From Gordonibacter sp034932485 (GTDB lineage Bacteria; Actinomycetota; Coriobacteriia; Coriobacteriales; Eggerthellaceae): a stretch of DNA of 64,000 nucleotides. The position numbers were made by a program, and so were the translations under genes. The notes under the pieces were generated by a model. It was not told the DNA's origin, did no database searches, and saw only the letters and a list, made by a program, of their open reading frames with translations. The first letter of the stretch is position 1. Every line of letters starts with the position of its first letter. Positions 1-8,791 of this stretch are shown one piece after another. Where the stretch lies: positions 124,001-188,000 of the forward strand of contig JAYFOQ010000002.1 in NCBI GenBank assembly GCA_034932485.1, given 5' to 3'.

Positions 1-42
1 GACAACAAATGCCACAACATCAATAAGCAACATCCACTTCAT
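1..42 (-). CDS. Partial b-type cytochrome (DUF4405-like), N-terminus only
   Basis: Only the first 14 codons fall inside the window. The ATG at 40-42 is preceded on the minus strand by a GGGGAGAG ribosome-binding site. The peptide begins MKWMLLIDVVAFVV, which resembles the start of the cytochrome at 9498-9962 (LVIDVVALIVYAI). It also holds the same place, directly downstream of the small CX4CX4CH protein. I infer that the first respiratory operon continues left with a cytochrome b and probably a TorD-like chaperone, as in the second copy. Confidence 0.6.
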   Translation of the reverse strand, partial: MKWMLLIDVVAFVV

Positions 43-52
43 CTGCTCTCCC

Positions 53-409
53 CTACAGCTTTCTTACCATCAACACCAACAATCCCACAAGAACTACTGG
101 CGCCACAATCCACAGGTTAAGGCTTCCATCACTCGGGCGATAATAGCGTGTCTCCAGCGTATCCCACGCATGACACTCTACGGTTGCACATCCTACCTCG
201 GGGCAAATCATCTCATGTTCGCCGTCGGGCTGAGGTACGTTATCGAAGCCGTGACACAAACCGGATGCACACCCCGTTACGGGACAGGTCGAATCGGGCT
301 CAATCGTGCGAGGCAACCCTACCGAAGGATTCGCCGTTGCAGCAGCGCCACATACAATCAATCCTGTCGTGACAAACACTACGAGAGTGATCAAGAGCTT
401 TCTAAACAT
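53..409 (-). CDS. Small membrane protein with two CX4CX4CH motifs (copy 1)
   Basis: This is a 118-residue protein of unknown family. An N-terminal hydrophobic segment (about 5-25) and a C-terminal one (about 97-115) flank a short, probably extracytoplasmic, domain. That domain holds two repeats of one motif: C42-x4-C47-x4-C52-H53 and C69-x4-C74-x4-C79-H80, each followed by G/A then F/W. CX4CH is a known, less common haem c attachment motif, so two haems are possible; a metal site built from three Cys and one His per repeat is the alternative. The gene lies between the NrfD subunit gene and a cytochrome b gene and has a full-length paralogue at 9974-10330 with identical Cys/His spacing. I infer an electron-transfer subunit of the complex encoded upstream. 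The start follows a GGGGAGGGG ribosome-binding site about 10 nt away. Confidence 0.8.
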   Translation of the reverse strand: MFRKLLITLVVFVTTGLIVCGAAATANPSVGLPRTIEPDSTCPVTGCASGLCHGFDNVPQPDGEHEMICPEVGCATVECHAWDTLETRYYRPSDGSLNLWIVAPVVLVGLLVLMVRKL

Positions 410-481
410 CGAGGTAGTACCCCTCCCCTACACGCGGCAGGGCACCTCCTAAAGAAAGTGCCCTGCCCATAAAGACCACCT

Positions 482-1708
482 TTAGTGCGACTGTTCCGTC
501 GGCTTAAGGGGCAAGTATTTAAGACCCAGAAGAAGAAGGAGCGCTCCCAAACCAATAACACCAACCATGACGCCAATCTCAAGCGGTGCCGGGAAATAGA
601 CCATAGCGCCACCCGCACTTTGCAAAGCAGCACCCGCATCCGTAAGCCCTGGTCCTGACACAACAGCAGGCATATCGAGATTCGGGATTTGGAAACCTCC
701 CACCAGCAACTGCACGCGCTTGCAGAAAATACCGATGATGGCCAACACTGCAGCAACCACAATAAGCGGGTTTGTACGCAGTTTCGGTACAAAAGCGATA
801 ACGGCAGTTATGGCGCAGCCCACAATCTCAACCCAAAAGAACGGAGCCAGTGCACCTGTGGTAAGCATGGCAACAATGTCTGCACCAGAGCCAGCAGGGA
901 AGCCTTCCGTCAATAGATCGCAGCCAAAGAAGTACAGATCAACCAACACGAACACGCCCAGTAGTTTCAGCATTTTAATAACATGCTTCTGATCGAGCTG
1001 CAGATAACCTGCCTTACGCAGGGCAATAACCACTACCAACACAAGAGCGACGCCGCACACAAGGGCAGACGATACAAACCAGGGGCCAAGAAGTGCGGTG
1101 TGCCACATCTCGCGACCCTGCTGTAGTCCAAAAATCCAAGCTGTCACCGAATGTACGAGCACCGCACACACCAGTGCTATAGCCGACACCGCACGCAGCG
1201 ACGTGACCGAGCCCTTACCTGCCTCATTTCGCAACATAGCCCATAAATACACAATAGACAAAATAAGGTAAGTACCTAGCACCACAATATCCCACATAAG
1301 CGGCGAGCCCAAGTTGGAATAAGCAAACAGTTCCCACAGGCGCAATGGCTGACCCAAGTCGACCACTACAAAACCAATCGCCAAGACGGTGCAACAGATA
1401 GACGTCCATACCGCGATCTTAGAGATACCACCAAAACCTTCAACTCCGAATACACGCGGCGCGCTCGATATGATAAGACCACCAGCAGAAAGGCCCACCA
1501 GGAACATGAACATGGTGATATAGAGGCCCCACGAGTCAAAGTTACGCATGTTGGTGTGAACCATACCACCCATCAGCTGAAACACCCACAACGCGAGCCC
1601 TGCGATGGTTAGTATCGCCGCCACCACGATGGCAACATTAAGCCCCTTACCCCCGAATTTGGCAGCAGGAGCTTTGGCGACCGAAGCCGCCGATACGTTC
1701 TCAGTCAT
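482..1708 (-). CDS. NrfD/PsrC-family membrane subunit of respiratory complex 1
   Basis: This 408-residue polytopic protein of the polysulfide-reductase NrfD family has about nine or ten hydrophobic segments and a soluble N-terminus (first about 30 residues). Proteins of this family anchor a ferredoxin/molybdopterin pair to the membrane and pass electrons between the menaquinone pool and the iron-sulfur subunit. The gene sits 14 nt after the ferredoxin subunit gene in the same operon, with its ribosome-binding site (GAGGAGAGGGG) in the gap. It is a close paralogue of 10450-11676: both are 408 residues and share long identical stretches such as SNLGSPLMWDIVVLGTYLIL. The substrate of the complex is not known. 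Confidence 0.93.
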   Translation of the reverse strand: MTENVSAASVAKAPAAKFGGKGLNVAIVVAAILTIAGLALWVFQLMGGMVHTNMRNFDSWGLYITMFMFLVGLSAGGLIISSAPRVFGVEGFGGISKIAVWTSICCTVLAIGFVVVDLGQPLRLWELFAYSNLGSPLMWDIVVLGTYLILSIVYLWAMLRNEAGKGSVTSLRAVSAIALVCAVLVHSVTAWIFGLQQGREMWHTALLGPWFVSSALVCGVALVLVVVIALRKAGYLQLDQKHVIKMLKLLGVFVLVDLYFFGCDLLTEGFPAGSGADIVAMLTTGALAPFFWVEIVGCAITAVIAFVPKLRTNPLIVVAAVLAIIGIFCKRVQLLVGGFQIPNLDMPAVVSGPGLTDAGAALQSAGGAMVYFPAPLEIGVMVGVIGLGALLLLLGLKYLPLKPTEQSH

Positions 1709-1722
1709 GATTCCCCTCTCCT

Positions 1723-2346
1723 CTATACGAGGTAGTACACGGATGGTTTCGTGCCCTCGCTCGCCAAAAGTTGCTCGAAAGAGCGTTCTTTGACAAGCTT
1801 CGACACCGCCGACGCAGGATCGTCAAGGTCGCCAAAGTGGCGCGCACGAGCGGGACATAAATCCATGCAGGCCGGCACTTCGCCACGAGCAAGACGCTGG
1901 TAACAGAACGTGCATTTCTCAACAGTGTGTTTTTGATGAGAAGCGATGTCTGCGTCACCGAGAGCATGTTCCGTCGAGTATTTCGGCTCATCCCAGTTAA
2001 AGGAGCGCACGCCCGTGTAAGGGCAGGCAGCCATGCACATACGGCAACCAATGCACTTTTCGTAATCTTGACGCACAACACCCGTCTCCGGATCCTTGTA
2101 CGTAGCACCCACGGGGCATACTTTCGTACAAGCAGGATTCGCGCAGTGTTGGCAGCTTACCGTAACATAGCGCATGGATACCTCAGGAAAGATACCGGCA
2201 GGCGTATCTATCTCGTCGCCGCCTTCGGTAAGCACGCGAGTCCACCAGTTGGTGTCAGGAAGATTGTTCGTCATCTTACATGCCATGGAGCAGGCATTGC
2301 AGCCCACGCACCGCTTCGTGTCGATGACCATTCCATAATGGGCCAT
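1723..2346 (-). CDS. Four-cluster ferredoxin subunit of respiratory complex 1 (DmsB-like)
   Basis: This 207-residue iron-sulfur subunit carries sixteen Cys in four classical groups: CVGCNACSMAC, CQHCANPACTKVC, CIGCRMCMAACP and CTFC with a later CMDLC. This is the DmsB/PsrB/NrfC pattern of four [4Fe-4S] clusters that relay electrons between the NrfD subunit and the catalytic subunit. There is no signal peptide, so export with the Tat-dependent catalytic subunit is expected, as known for DmsAB. The start ATG overlaps the stop codon of the catalytic gene by 1 nt (TAATG), which implies translational coupling. Confidence 0.95.
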   Translation of the reverse strand: MAHYGMVIDTKRCVGCNACSMACKMTNNLPDTNWWTRVLTEGGDEIDTPAGIFPEVSMRYVTVSCQHCANPACTKVCPVGATYKDPETGVVRQDYEKCIGCRMCMAACPYTGVRSFNWDEPKYSTEHALGDADIASHQKHTVEKCTFCYQRLARGEVPACMDLCPARARHFGDLDDPASAVSKLVKERSFEQLLASEGTKPSVYYLV

Positions 2347-4847
2347 TACCGCTTACCCCCTTCGTACTTCTCGACTTCGCAGAGGAAGTCGTAGAACGCG
2401 CTGTTCGAAACGAAATCGTTCATGAAGATGTTCGTGAGATCCTGGGTATGGCCTTCAACGAACTGGTCGGCCTGCCACCCGTGCGGTATAGAAACGACAC
2501 CCGGCTTGATGCCTTCAGTCACGCGCACCTTAAGCACAGCGTATCCATGATCGTTATACACACGCACGTAGTCACCTTGTTTGATGCCGCGCTCCTGCGC
2601 ATCGGTAGCATTTACCTTAAGCAAGGGCTCTGGCTCAAGTTCGCGCAACCAAGGCGTGTGAGCACACTGAGAATGCACATGATACTTGGGGTGCTCGCTG
2701 CAGCCCATAAGCGGGTACTTTTCGCGCAGCGGGTTCTCCCAGTAAGCTTCGTTGGCATGCTCGTAGTGAGGCAGCCTTTCGTAATCGGCTATCTTTTGAC
2801 CAAAATTGTTGCGCGGCATAGGCTTCTCGATGTAATACTGAAGACGCTGCGTTGGCGTTTTCTCGAAGGTATCCACCATCGACTTTTCCGTAAACGCGTA
2901 GTTTTTCACCGGCTTATCCTTGTGGAAATCGTCGTAGCTGCATCCACCCGCGATGTTGGCTGGCGTGTCGATAACAGCACGCAGGAATTCCTCGTCAGAC
3001 TTGGCGTAAATCTTATCCATACCCAACTTGCCAGCAATAAGACGCATGATTTCTAGGTCGGTCTTACACTCGAACAAAGGATCAATCACCTTGTGATAGT
3101 ACGTGGGGAACGGCGTAGAGCCGCCGCCATCAAAGTCCTCGGTCTCGTAAGAGTGGGTAACCGGCAGCAAGAGGTCGGCATACTGGGCCGTATCGGTTAG
3201 ATTGACATCGGCACACACTACAAAGTCAACCTTCTTAACCGCCTCAACGAGCTTCACGCGACCCGACTCACACGACAGCATGTTTCCGTTTGTGCAGAAC
3301 AGCATGCGGATATCAAGATCTTTGCCAGCCCACTGCTTCGTCTCAAGAATTTGAGGTAGATACATGCCGCAGATATTAAGCGCCACTTTGCCCAACATGA
3401 ATTCGGTTGAGTTCGTGGGCATAGAGGTACCGTAAGAACGGAACAGCATGGCACCAGGCTTGCCCGCATTGCCAGTAAGGGCGCCTATAAGCGAGAGATT
3501 CTTGTAGTTATGGTGCGAGTTTGCATGATGGCCAATACCTTGATACGTGAGCACGGCAACAGGGCCCTCAGTGGCATAGGTCTTCGCCAACATCTCAACG
3601 GTTTCCAAAGGTAGATCGCAGATTTCTGCAGCTTTTTCAGCGGTATACTCTTTGATACTATCGAGCGTCTTCTGGTATACCGTTTGTACTTTTACACCCT
3701 CATGCTCGAAGTTGCCCAGCAATACAGGGTCTATCGCTTTCGCTGCCGCAACCGGACCGTCCGATGCAGCATCCCACACAACATTCGGGTCGATAACGCT
3801 CGGCTTGCCCGTGTAGGGGTTGAGAGGTCCTTCGGTAGGAGCGACGCCTAAATCGCTCAGACGGAAGTAAGTGCCGTCCTCCTTAACCAATAACGGCGAG
3901 ACCGTCTTCTTTTTCATGAACGTTTCGTCCACTAGCTTGTTCTCGACAATATAATTGGCCATACCCAACATAAGCGCGCCATCGGTGCCCGGACGGATGG
4001 GTACGTAAACGTCCGAATGCATAGCAGACGCAGTAAACTGAGGATCGATAGTGATAAGCTTAGCGCCCTTTTCGCGCGCTTGACACACAAACTGCCAATC
4101 GTGAATATAGGCCTCTGCAGGGTTACCGCCCCACGCCATAATGGTTTTCGCATTGGCAATGTCGGCACAATCGTTACCCGAAACAGCAAGGTCGGACATT
4201 TGAGTTTTAAGCTGAGCATAGTCGGCACTCGCACCGAGTACCGTAATACCAGTAGAGGTGATAAAGCGACCGTAAGCTACCGACATGAAGCCTGCAGAGG
4301 TGCCGTTTAATACATTATTGGAACCATAGGAGGTCCAAAGAGCCACCGATGAGGGGCTGTACTCTTTCATAATCTTAGCCATCTGAGCAGACACCAGCTC
4401 TATAGCTTCATCCCAGTCAATACGCTCCCAGTCACCATTACCGCGCTGATCGCCGTTGGGATTCTCGGGACTCCAGCTCGTGCGCTTCATGGGATATTTC
4501 AAACGATCCGGCTCATACAGACGCTGAGGCTGCGTGTAGCCCTTTACGCACAAGCGACGTCGTGTACTATCGTCGCCCGGTAGTTGCGCCGCAGTAGTAC
4601 GAACAACCTTGCCTTCACGCACCACTACTTCCTGTGGGCAGCGACTGCCACAGTTACCACGACAAGACGTACGAAACACCTGCTCGCTTTCGATGGCCGC
4701 AGCTCCTTGCGCATACGCTGTCACCGGCGCGAGATCGGTCAGCGCGACACCTGTTCCAGCAACCGCTGCAACACCAGCGGCAGCGCCGGTAGTTTTCAGA
4801 AAACCCCTGCGCGTGAGTCCGGCGTGCGGACTCTTCGTTTCCGACAT
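2346..4847 (-). CDS. Tat-exported molybdopterin oxidoreductase, catalytic subunit of complex 1
   Basis: This DMSO-reductase-family catalytic subunit has 833 residues from the start chosen here. An upstream in-frame ATG at 4862 exists, but its first codons are themselves the GGAGGAGGA ribosome-binding site for the ATG at 4847, so I use 4847. A Tat signal (LTRRGFLKTTG) occupies residues 11-21. Cluster ligands are C62, C66, C70 and C100. Laid ungapped against my recollection of E. coli DmsA, S207 (in GASADYA) falls on the Mo-ligand serine, which fits a DMSO/N-oxide reductase-type site. The molybdopterin-binding C-terminal domain is complete. Paralogue: 12330-14861. The true substrate cannot be read from sequence; S-oxides, N-oxides or catechols are possible. 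Confidence 0.93.
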   Translation of the reverse strand: MSETKSPHAGLTRRGFLKTTGAAAGVAAVAGTGVALTDLAPVTAYAQGAAAIESEQVFRTSCRGNCGSRCPQEVVVREGKVVRTTAAQLPGDDSTRRRLCVKGYTQPQRLYEPDRLKYPMKRTSWSPENPNGDQRGNGDWERIDWDEAIELVSAQMAKIMKEYSPSSVALWTSYGSNNVLNGTSAGFMSVAYGRFITSTGITVLGASADYAQLKTQMSDLAVSGNDCADIANAKTIMAWGGNPAEAYIHDWQFVCQAREKGAKLITIDPQFTASAMHSDVYVPIRPGTDGALMLGMANYIVENKLVDETFMKKKTVSPLLVKEDGTYFRLSDLGVAPTEGPLNPYTGKPSVIDPNVVWDAASDGPVAAAKAIDPVLLGNFEHEGVKVQTVYQKTLDSIKEYTAEKAAEICDLPLETVEMLAKTYATEGPVAVLTYQGIGHHANSHHNYKNLSLIGALTGNAGKPGAMLFRSYGTSMPTNSTEFMLGKVALNICGMYLPQILETKQWAGKDLDIRMLFCTNGNMLSCESGRVKLVEAVKKVDFVVCADVNLTDTAQYADLLLPVTHSYETEDFDGGGSTPFPTYYHKVIDPLFECKTDLEIMRLIAGKLGMDKIYAKSDEEFLRAVIDTPANIAGGCSYDDFHKDKPVKNYAFTEKSMVDTFEKTPTQRLQYYIEKPMPRNNFGQKIADYERLPHYEHANEAYWENPLREKYPLMGCSEHPKYHVHSQCAHTPWLRELEPEPLLKVNATDAQERGIKQGDYVRVYNDHGYAVLKVRVTEGIKPGVVSIPHGWQADQFVEGHTQDLTNIFMNDFVSNSAFYDFLCEVEKYEGGKR

Positions 4848-5004
4848 GTTCTCCTCCTCCATTCTTAATGCAGAATGCCTAAGGGATTTCTAGGCAAAGG
4901 TGAGCGTTCTGCGAACAGCCTCCCCATTCGGTTACGACACGCATTTTCTTTCATGCATGCGACCCGAAATGCCCCCCTCGTATCAGAACCGGCCGATTCT
5001 TTCC

Positions 5005-5093
5005 TGTCATAGTCTGCCATACGTCACTATGATTATCAATATTAAGTATGACAGACTATGACAGACTATTATTCTATTTTTAGAATAATAGTC
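5005..5093. promoter_or_regulatory. Repeat-rich control region upstream of complex 1 operon
   Basis: Three nested elements are visible. TGTCATAGTCTG (5005-5016) is the exact inverse of CAGACTATGACA (5052-5063). A 10-bp unit, ATGACAGACT, is repeated in tandem at 5048-5067. A perfect 13-bp hairpin with a 4-nt loop, GACTATTATTCTA/TAGAATAATAGTC, spans 5064-5093. The region lies 160-250 bp upstream of the catalytic gene and downstream of the slipin gene. The repeats suggest regulator binding, while the hairpin could also end transcription from the slipin operon. The assignment of a regulator is open. Confidence 0.5.
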
Positions 5094-5159
5094 TTTGAAC
5101 TGGTATTATAGTTACTGTGTTTTCAGGTAATCTATTCAAAGGCGCACCCCGACACCTCG

Positions 5160-5194
5160 ATTACCCAAAAGAACAAGTGTCTCTTTTGGGTAAT
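5160..5194. terminator. Perfect 13-bp hairpin downstream of slipin module A
   Basis: ATTACCCAAAAGA (5160-5172) and TCTTTTGGGTAAT (5182-5194) form a perfect stem with a 9-nt loop, 28 nt after the slipin stop codon on the minus strand. There is no clear run of T after the stem, so this is either a weak terminator or a transcript-stabilising hairpin. Confidence 0.5.
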
Positions 5195-5221
5195 CTTGTC
5201 ACGCAATGCCCTCCAGCGGGT

Positions 5222-6217
5222 CTACTTCCCCGCAGGCTTATTGCTTTCGTTTGTAGTGCCTTCAACAAACCCCTCACTAAAGGCACTGGGAATAACCAAG
5301 GTGCCGCCGGATTGCTCGACGCTCTCGTAAGCGAGGTGCATAGTACGCAGGCGCATGGCATCCGCGTCTCCTGCGTATACCTCAGAAGCATCTTTCAGCA
5401 TCTCTGAAATGTCCTTCTCCGCTTCGGCAAGCACCATGCGGGAATTCTTCTTGCGCTCGGCCACGGCCTCCTGGGCCATGGCAGCCTGCAATTCCTTGGG
5501 CACAACGATGTCGCGTACCTCCACGTCGATAATAGCAATGCCCCACGGCGTCAGCTTCTCCTCGATGGCATCTTTTAGTTCTTCATCCAACTGGTCGCGG
5601 CGCATAGCCACTTCGGATACCGTCGCCCGTCCGATGGCCTTACGCATGGCCGTTTGAGCCACCCAAGCCACGGCGGTAGCATAATCTTCCACTTCAACGC
5701 ATGCCTTTTCGGCAGAAAATACCATCCAGAACAGCACGGCATCCACGTTGATGGGTACGAGATCGCTCGTCAGGGTTTCCTCGGCACCGAAATATGTCGT
5801 AGCAACGCGCTGATCGATGCGTAAGGTATAGAATTCGATAACGGGCAAAGTAAACACGATGCCCGGACCCGCTACGCGGTGGAATTTACCCAAGCGCATA
5901 ACCACAGCCTTTTCCCACTGCAACACAATATGCATGGAAGAGGATGCTAGCCAGCCAACCAGAGCCGCCACCAACAAGGCAACAATACCAATACCACCGG
6001 CAAACCCCTGGAACAGCGCTAGCACCAGACAGAACACAACCACAAACACGACCACCGCAAACACCACCGCGCCATTGCGTGACGAACGGCGACGACTGGT
6101 TTCAAAACGATAACCGGTTGGCATTTGTCGCGCTGCCGTAAACGTCGGCTGGGTGTCAAAATTGGCTTGTGCGGCAACAGCAGCAGCCCGCTTTGCTTCT
6201 CGGTTTCCTCGGTTCAT
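5222..6217 (-). CDS. SPFH/slipin (stomatin-like) membrane protein, module A
   Basis: This SPFH-domain protein has 331 residues from the start at 6217, chosen because AGGAGG lies 7 nt upstream; an earlier in-frame codon at 6265 lacks such a site. Order of parts: basic N-terminus, hydrophobic hairpin at about 50-95, slipin/PHB core with VMRLGKFHRVAGPGI and the SEVAMRRDQLD stretch, then a charged helical region rich in Glu/Lys/Ala, and a tail. Slipins form membrane-bound oligomers that organise microdomains and often modulate proteases. The usual NfeD-type partner is not beside it. Two paralogues lie at 16922-17908 and 19189-20127, each paired with a GntR repressor. The job in this setting is inferred, not shown. 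Confidence 0.9.
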   Translation of the reverse strand: MNRGNREAKRAAAVAAQANFDTQPTFTAARQMPTGYRFETSRRRSSRNGAVVFAVVVFVVVFCLVLALFQGFAGGIGIVALLVAALVGWLASSSMHIVLQWEKAVVMRLGKFHRVAGPGIVFTLPVIEFYTLRIDQRVATTYFGAEETLTSDLVPINVDAVLFWMVFSAEKACVEVEDYATAVAWVAQTAMRKAIGRATVSEVAMRRDQLDEELKDAIEEKLTPWGIAIIDVEVRDIVVPKELQAAMAQEAVAERKKNSRMVLAEAEKDISEMLKDASEVYAGDADAMRLRTMHLAYESVEQSGGTLVIPSAFSEGFVEGTTNESNKPAGK

Positions 6218-6239
6218 CTTAAAGCCTCCTGATCCGGCA

Positions 6240-6623
6240 CTAGCGCGCACGCTCTGCGGCGACAATTTGGTTAAACTGAGTTTCTATGTCTTCAAGGGTT
6301 AGGCCCAGTTCATAGCAGCGTTTTAAGTACTCACGCGTAACGACCTCGGCCGTAGTGGCCATACTAACGCCCGGCTTGCCGCTTACATCGCAGACGAAAG
6401 CACCTTGGCGACGCTTCGACTCAATGTAGCCATCCTGCTCGAGGCTCATATACACCTTGCTTACCGTGTTGTAGTTCACCTCAACCTCGGCAGCTAGCCC
6501 ACGCACCGTGGGCAGCTGGTCTCCCGGCTGGTAATGCCCTGAGGTAATAAGGTAAATGAAGCGATTCTTCAACTGCAACCAGATGGGAATGCTACTTTTT
6601 TCGTTGATCTCGAACAAGGCCAC
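6240..6623 (-). CDS. GntR regulator, YtrA subfamily, module A
   Basis: This 127-residue regulator has one winged-helix domain (about residues 5-75: IPIWLQLKNRFIYLITSG, then LPTVRGLAAEVEVNYNTVSKVY) and a short helical C-terminus for dimerisation, with no large effector domain. That architecture is typical of YtrA-type GntR repressors, which are usually autoregulated and control membrane proteins encoded in the same operon. The GTG start at 6623 is 7 nt after the NrfD-like stop codon, with GTAGGA as ribosome-binding site. The slipin gene follows directly. Confidence 0.92.
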   Translation of the reverse strand: MALFEINEKSSIPIWLQLKNRFIYLITSGHYQPGDQLPTVRGLAAEVEVNYNTVSKVYMSLEQDGYIESKRRQGAFVCDVSGKPGVSMATTAEVVTREYLKRCYELGLTLEDIETQFNQIVAAERAR

Positions 6624-6630
6624 AGGGTTC

Positions 6631-7677
6631 CTACCTACTCCACTCGTAGTCCAGAATGCATGCTGTCACCTCAGAATTCATTCCACTTTCCAGTGCATTA
6701 GGCAAAATTACGCTCGTAGTGTCCGTTGTCAGAACTGCTTCTAACTCCAGTGTGCGATGCATTCCTGCCTCCGCTAAAGAGAAACGCAAACCCAAAGCTC
6801 CCACCAGCACAAATACGCCTACAAGCGCACATACCGCTATCGTATTATGATGCTTTTTATTACGGAAAAACAATAATGCCGCTTCCAACAATAACGGCAC
6901 CGCAATACCACAAGCAACGAATCCTGCCCACCAAAGTGTGGCCAACCAACCATCCTCCGACACAAGCAGGTGAACAGCTTCAACCGCCGACGCACGCTCA
7001 TCGCCAAATGCAAGCACAACGAACGCCAGTGCGCCAACTGCCTCCAACGCAATAACCACCGCATCATAGCGCACCAAATTGTCCAGTACATGCAAAGCTC
7101 GCACATCGGTATCGGCCTCAACAGCAAACGCGACCACAAACAAAATGGCACACCCCGCCGATAGCGACGACAAGACAAACAAAAGAGGAACAAGCGGCGT
7201 ATCCCAGAGGGCAACCGAACTGAAGCTTTGCAGCATCATGCCCGCATACACCATGACAAGTGCCGCAAGCAGCGCCGCAATAATCTCGGCTGCTATAACT
7301 ACTTCACGTGACACATGCGGCAATGAACAAAACCGGACGATTGCCAAGAAAGCACCTATAAGTGCAAGTGCCGCAAGTGCAAACGACCCCAACGTCAAAA
7401 ACGTGACCGACGGATTTAAAAACAATGTTTCCAGTCGATCAAGACGCCCAAGATCAAAGACTAAACATAAGATGCCAAAAACGACACCGCACAATCCCAC
7501 CAAAACCGCGACAGACAAAAGTCTACGCACCGGTTCAACAGCCTGAGAAGAGGGGCCATCCACCTGACAACCAAACGGCTCACGCACCCACACCAGATCA
7601 ACCAAGGATGTCACAAACAGCGTCCCGGCTCCTACGCCGCCGAAAAACAAGTAGCATATAGCCAGCGTACCGAACAC
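6631..7677 (-). CDS. Orphan NrfD/PsrC-like membrane protein, module A
   Basis: This polytopic protein of about 348 residues resembles NrfD/PsrC subunits (VFGTLAICYLFFGGVGAGTL at the N-terminus). I start it at the GTG at 7677 because AAGGGGGGAGC precedes it and because the paralogue at 18005-18904 begins at the equivalent point. Unlike the other NrfD genes here, it has no adjacent ferredoxin or molybdopterin gene. Its operon partners are a YtrA-type repressor and a slipin. It may supply a quinone-reactive anchor to soluble partners made elsewhere, or may have lost that role. Confidence 0.8.
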   Translation of the reverse strand: MFGTLAICYLFFGGVGAGTLFVTSLVDLVWVREPFGCQVDGPSSQAVEPVRRLLSVAVLVGLCGVVFGILCLVFDLGRLDRLETLFLNPSVTFLTLGSFALAALALIGAFLAIVRFCSLPHVSREVVIAAEIIAALLAALVMVYAGMMLQSFSSVALWDTPLVPLLFVLSSLSAGCAILFVVAFAVEADTDVRALHVLDNLVRYDAVVIALEAVGALAFVVLAFGDERASAVEAVHLLVSEDGWLATLWWAGFVACGIAVPLLLEAALLFFRNKKHHNTIAVCALVGVFVLVGALGLRFSLAEAGMHRTLELEAVLTTDTTSVILPNALESGMNSEVTACILDYEWSR

Positions 7678-7797
7678 GCTCCCCCCTTCATCATGTGGAT
7701 GCCGCCTCAATGGACACGCAAGATAATGCACGCAGATCATACAAGGCCGCGTGTGCGGCTTGCCCTATGCAAGTATGACAGAAAGCAAGGTGCAAGT

Positions 7798-7811
7798 ACA
7801 CAGCGCTGTGT
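7798..7811. promoter_or_regulatory. Perfect 14-bp palindrome in divergent promoter region
   Basis: ACACAGCGCTGTGT is a perfect palindrome. It lies between the leftward NrfD-like/GntR/slipin operon and the rightward DUF975 gene, just before TATAGT/TACAAT sequences that could serve as -10 elements for the rightward gene. It is a reasonable operator for the adjacent YtrA-type repressor. Confidence 0.4.
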
Positions 7812-7862
7812 GTGGGCGGTATAGTACAATAAACTCTAAGCTTTTGGGTAAAGGAGTCTGCC

Positions 7863-8606
7863 ATGTACGCAAGCCATAATCGCGCGATCGCTCGAAAAGC
7901 TCTACAAGGAAAGTGGGGTATAGCGCTGCTTGTTACTCTAGTTGCTGTACTCTTGGGCGGCGGTAATGCTGCTGCATCGCCATCTTTCACTGCTCAAACA
8001 GGGGATGCCTTATACACCATGAGCGGTCCTGGTGGGTTTTACCAATACTCAACGCATATTCCCCTCGAACTTCTTCCTGCTTACCAAGGCTCGTTCACCT
8101 CCTTAGGTGCTATCGCCGCCACCTGCAGCATTATTGTTCTAGTAATTAGTGGAGCAGTACGCCAGGGGCTTTGCCAGTTCAACATGAATTTGATTAAAAA
8201 AGATGCTCCGGCAGAATTTACCATCTTGTTTTCCAAATTCTCAAATCTAGGCAAGTGCCTTCTACTAAATCTTGCTATGGGGCTTCTTATTTTTGCATGG
8301 GCGCTGCTGCTCATTATTCCAGGCATCATTGCAGCCTATCGCTATGCTATGGCACCCTATATCATGGCGCAAAACCCGAACATCGGCGTAATGGAAGCTA
8401 TCGATCAGTCAAAAGAACTTATGTGCGGAAACAAAGGTCAACTCTTCTGGCTGGACTTAACCTTCATTGGCTGGGCTTTTTTGTCGGCCCTAACCTTCGG
8501 AATAGGCTTTCTCTGGTTAAACCCTTACATGGAGGCAGCACGAGCAGCCTTCTACCTTGAACGGATCGATCAACTCCCAAGCGCCTTCCAACTTTCAAAC
8601 GCATAA
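7863..8606 (+). CDS. DUF975-family integral membrane protein
   Basis: This 247-residue protein matches the DUF975 pattern. A cytoplasmic N-terminus with repeated Ala/Arg (SHNRAIARKALQGKWG) is followed by about six membrane segments. A conserved GIIAAYRYAMAPYIMAQNP region comes before a final helix pair. The ATG follows AAAGGAG. The family has no established biochemical role. The gene is transcribed away from the surrounding respiratory operons and ends at a strong terminator. Confidence 0.85.
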   Translation: MYASHNRAIARKALQGKWGIALLVTLVAVLLGGGNAAASPSFTAQTGDALYTMSGPGGFYQYSTHIPLELLPAYQGSFTSLGAIAATCSIIVLVISGAVRQGLCQFNMNLIKKDAPAEFTILFSKFSNLGKCLLLNLAMGLLIFAWALLLIIPGIIAAYRYAMAPYIMAQNPNIGVMEAIDQSKELMCGNKGQLFWLDLTFIGWAFLSALTFGIGFLWLNPYMEAARAAFYLERIDQLPSAFQLSNA

Positions 8607-8696
8607 GAAGCAGCAATTGGGCATACCCTTCTCAATTATCAGGAATACTGGGCAGGCGCTCCTTCATTTTATGACTACGTCATATCCGCGGCACAA

Positions 8697-8757
8697 TGAA
8701 CCGCCTCCCCTTTTTCTCGTCCAAGAAATGGGAGGCGGTTCAACCTTCGGCTTTTTT
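8697..8757 (+). terminator. Intrinsic terminator of the DUF975 gene
   Basis: TGAACCGCCTCCC (8697-8709) pairs perfectly with GGGAGGCGGTTCA (8730-8742), followed by a run of six T at 8752-8757. The right half, 8719-8742, recurs with one mismatch at 48474-48497 downstream of the DASS transporter gene. Confidence 0.75.
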
Positions 8758-8791
8758 GGTTGCGAGACGTTCGATGTAACTTTATAGCAGT

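Noticed and set aside
2448..3056. 202-codon plus-strand ORF opposite the complex 1 catalytic gene
   Set aside because: Antisense shadow with no domain character.
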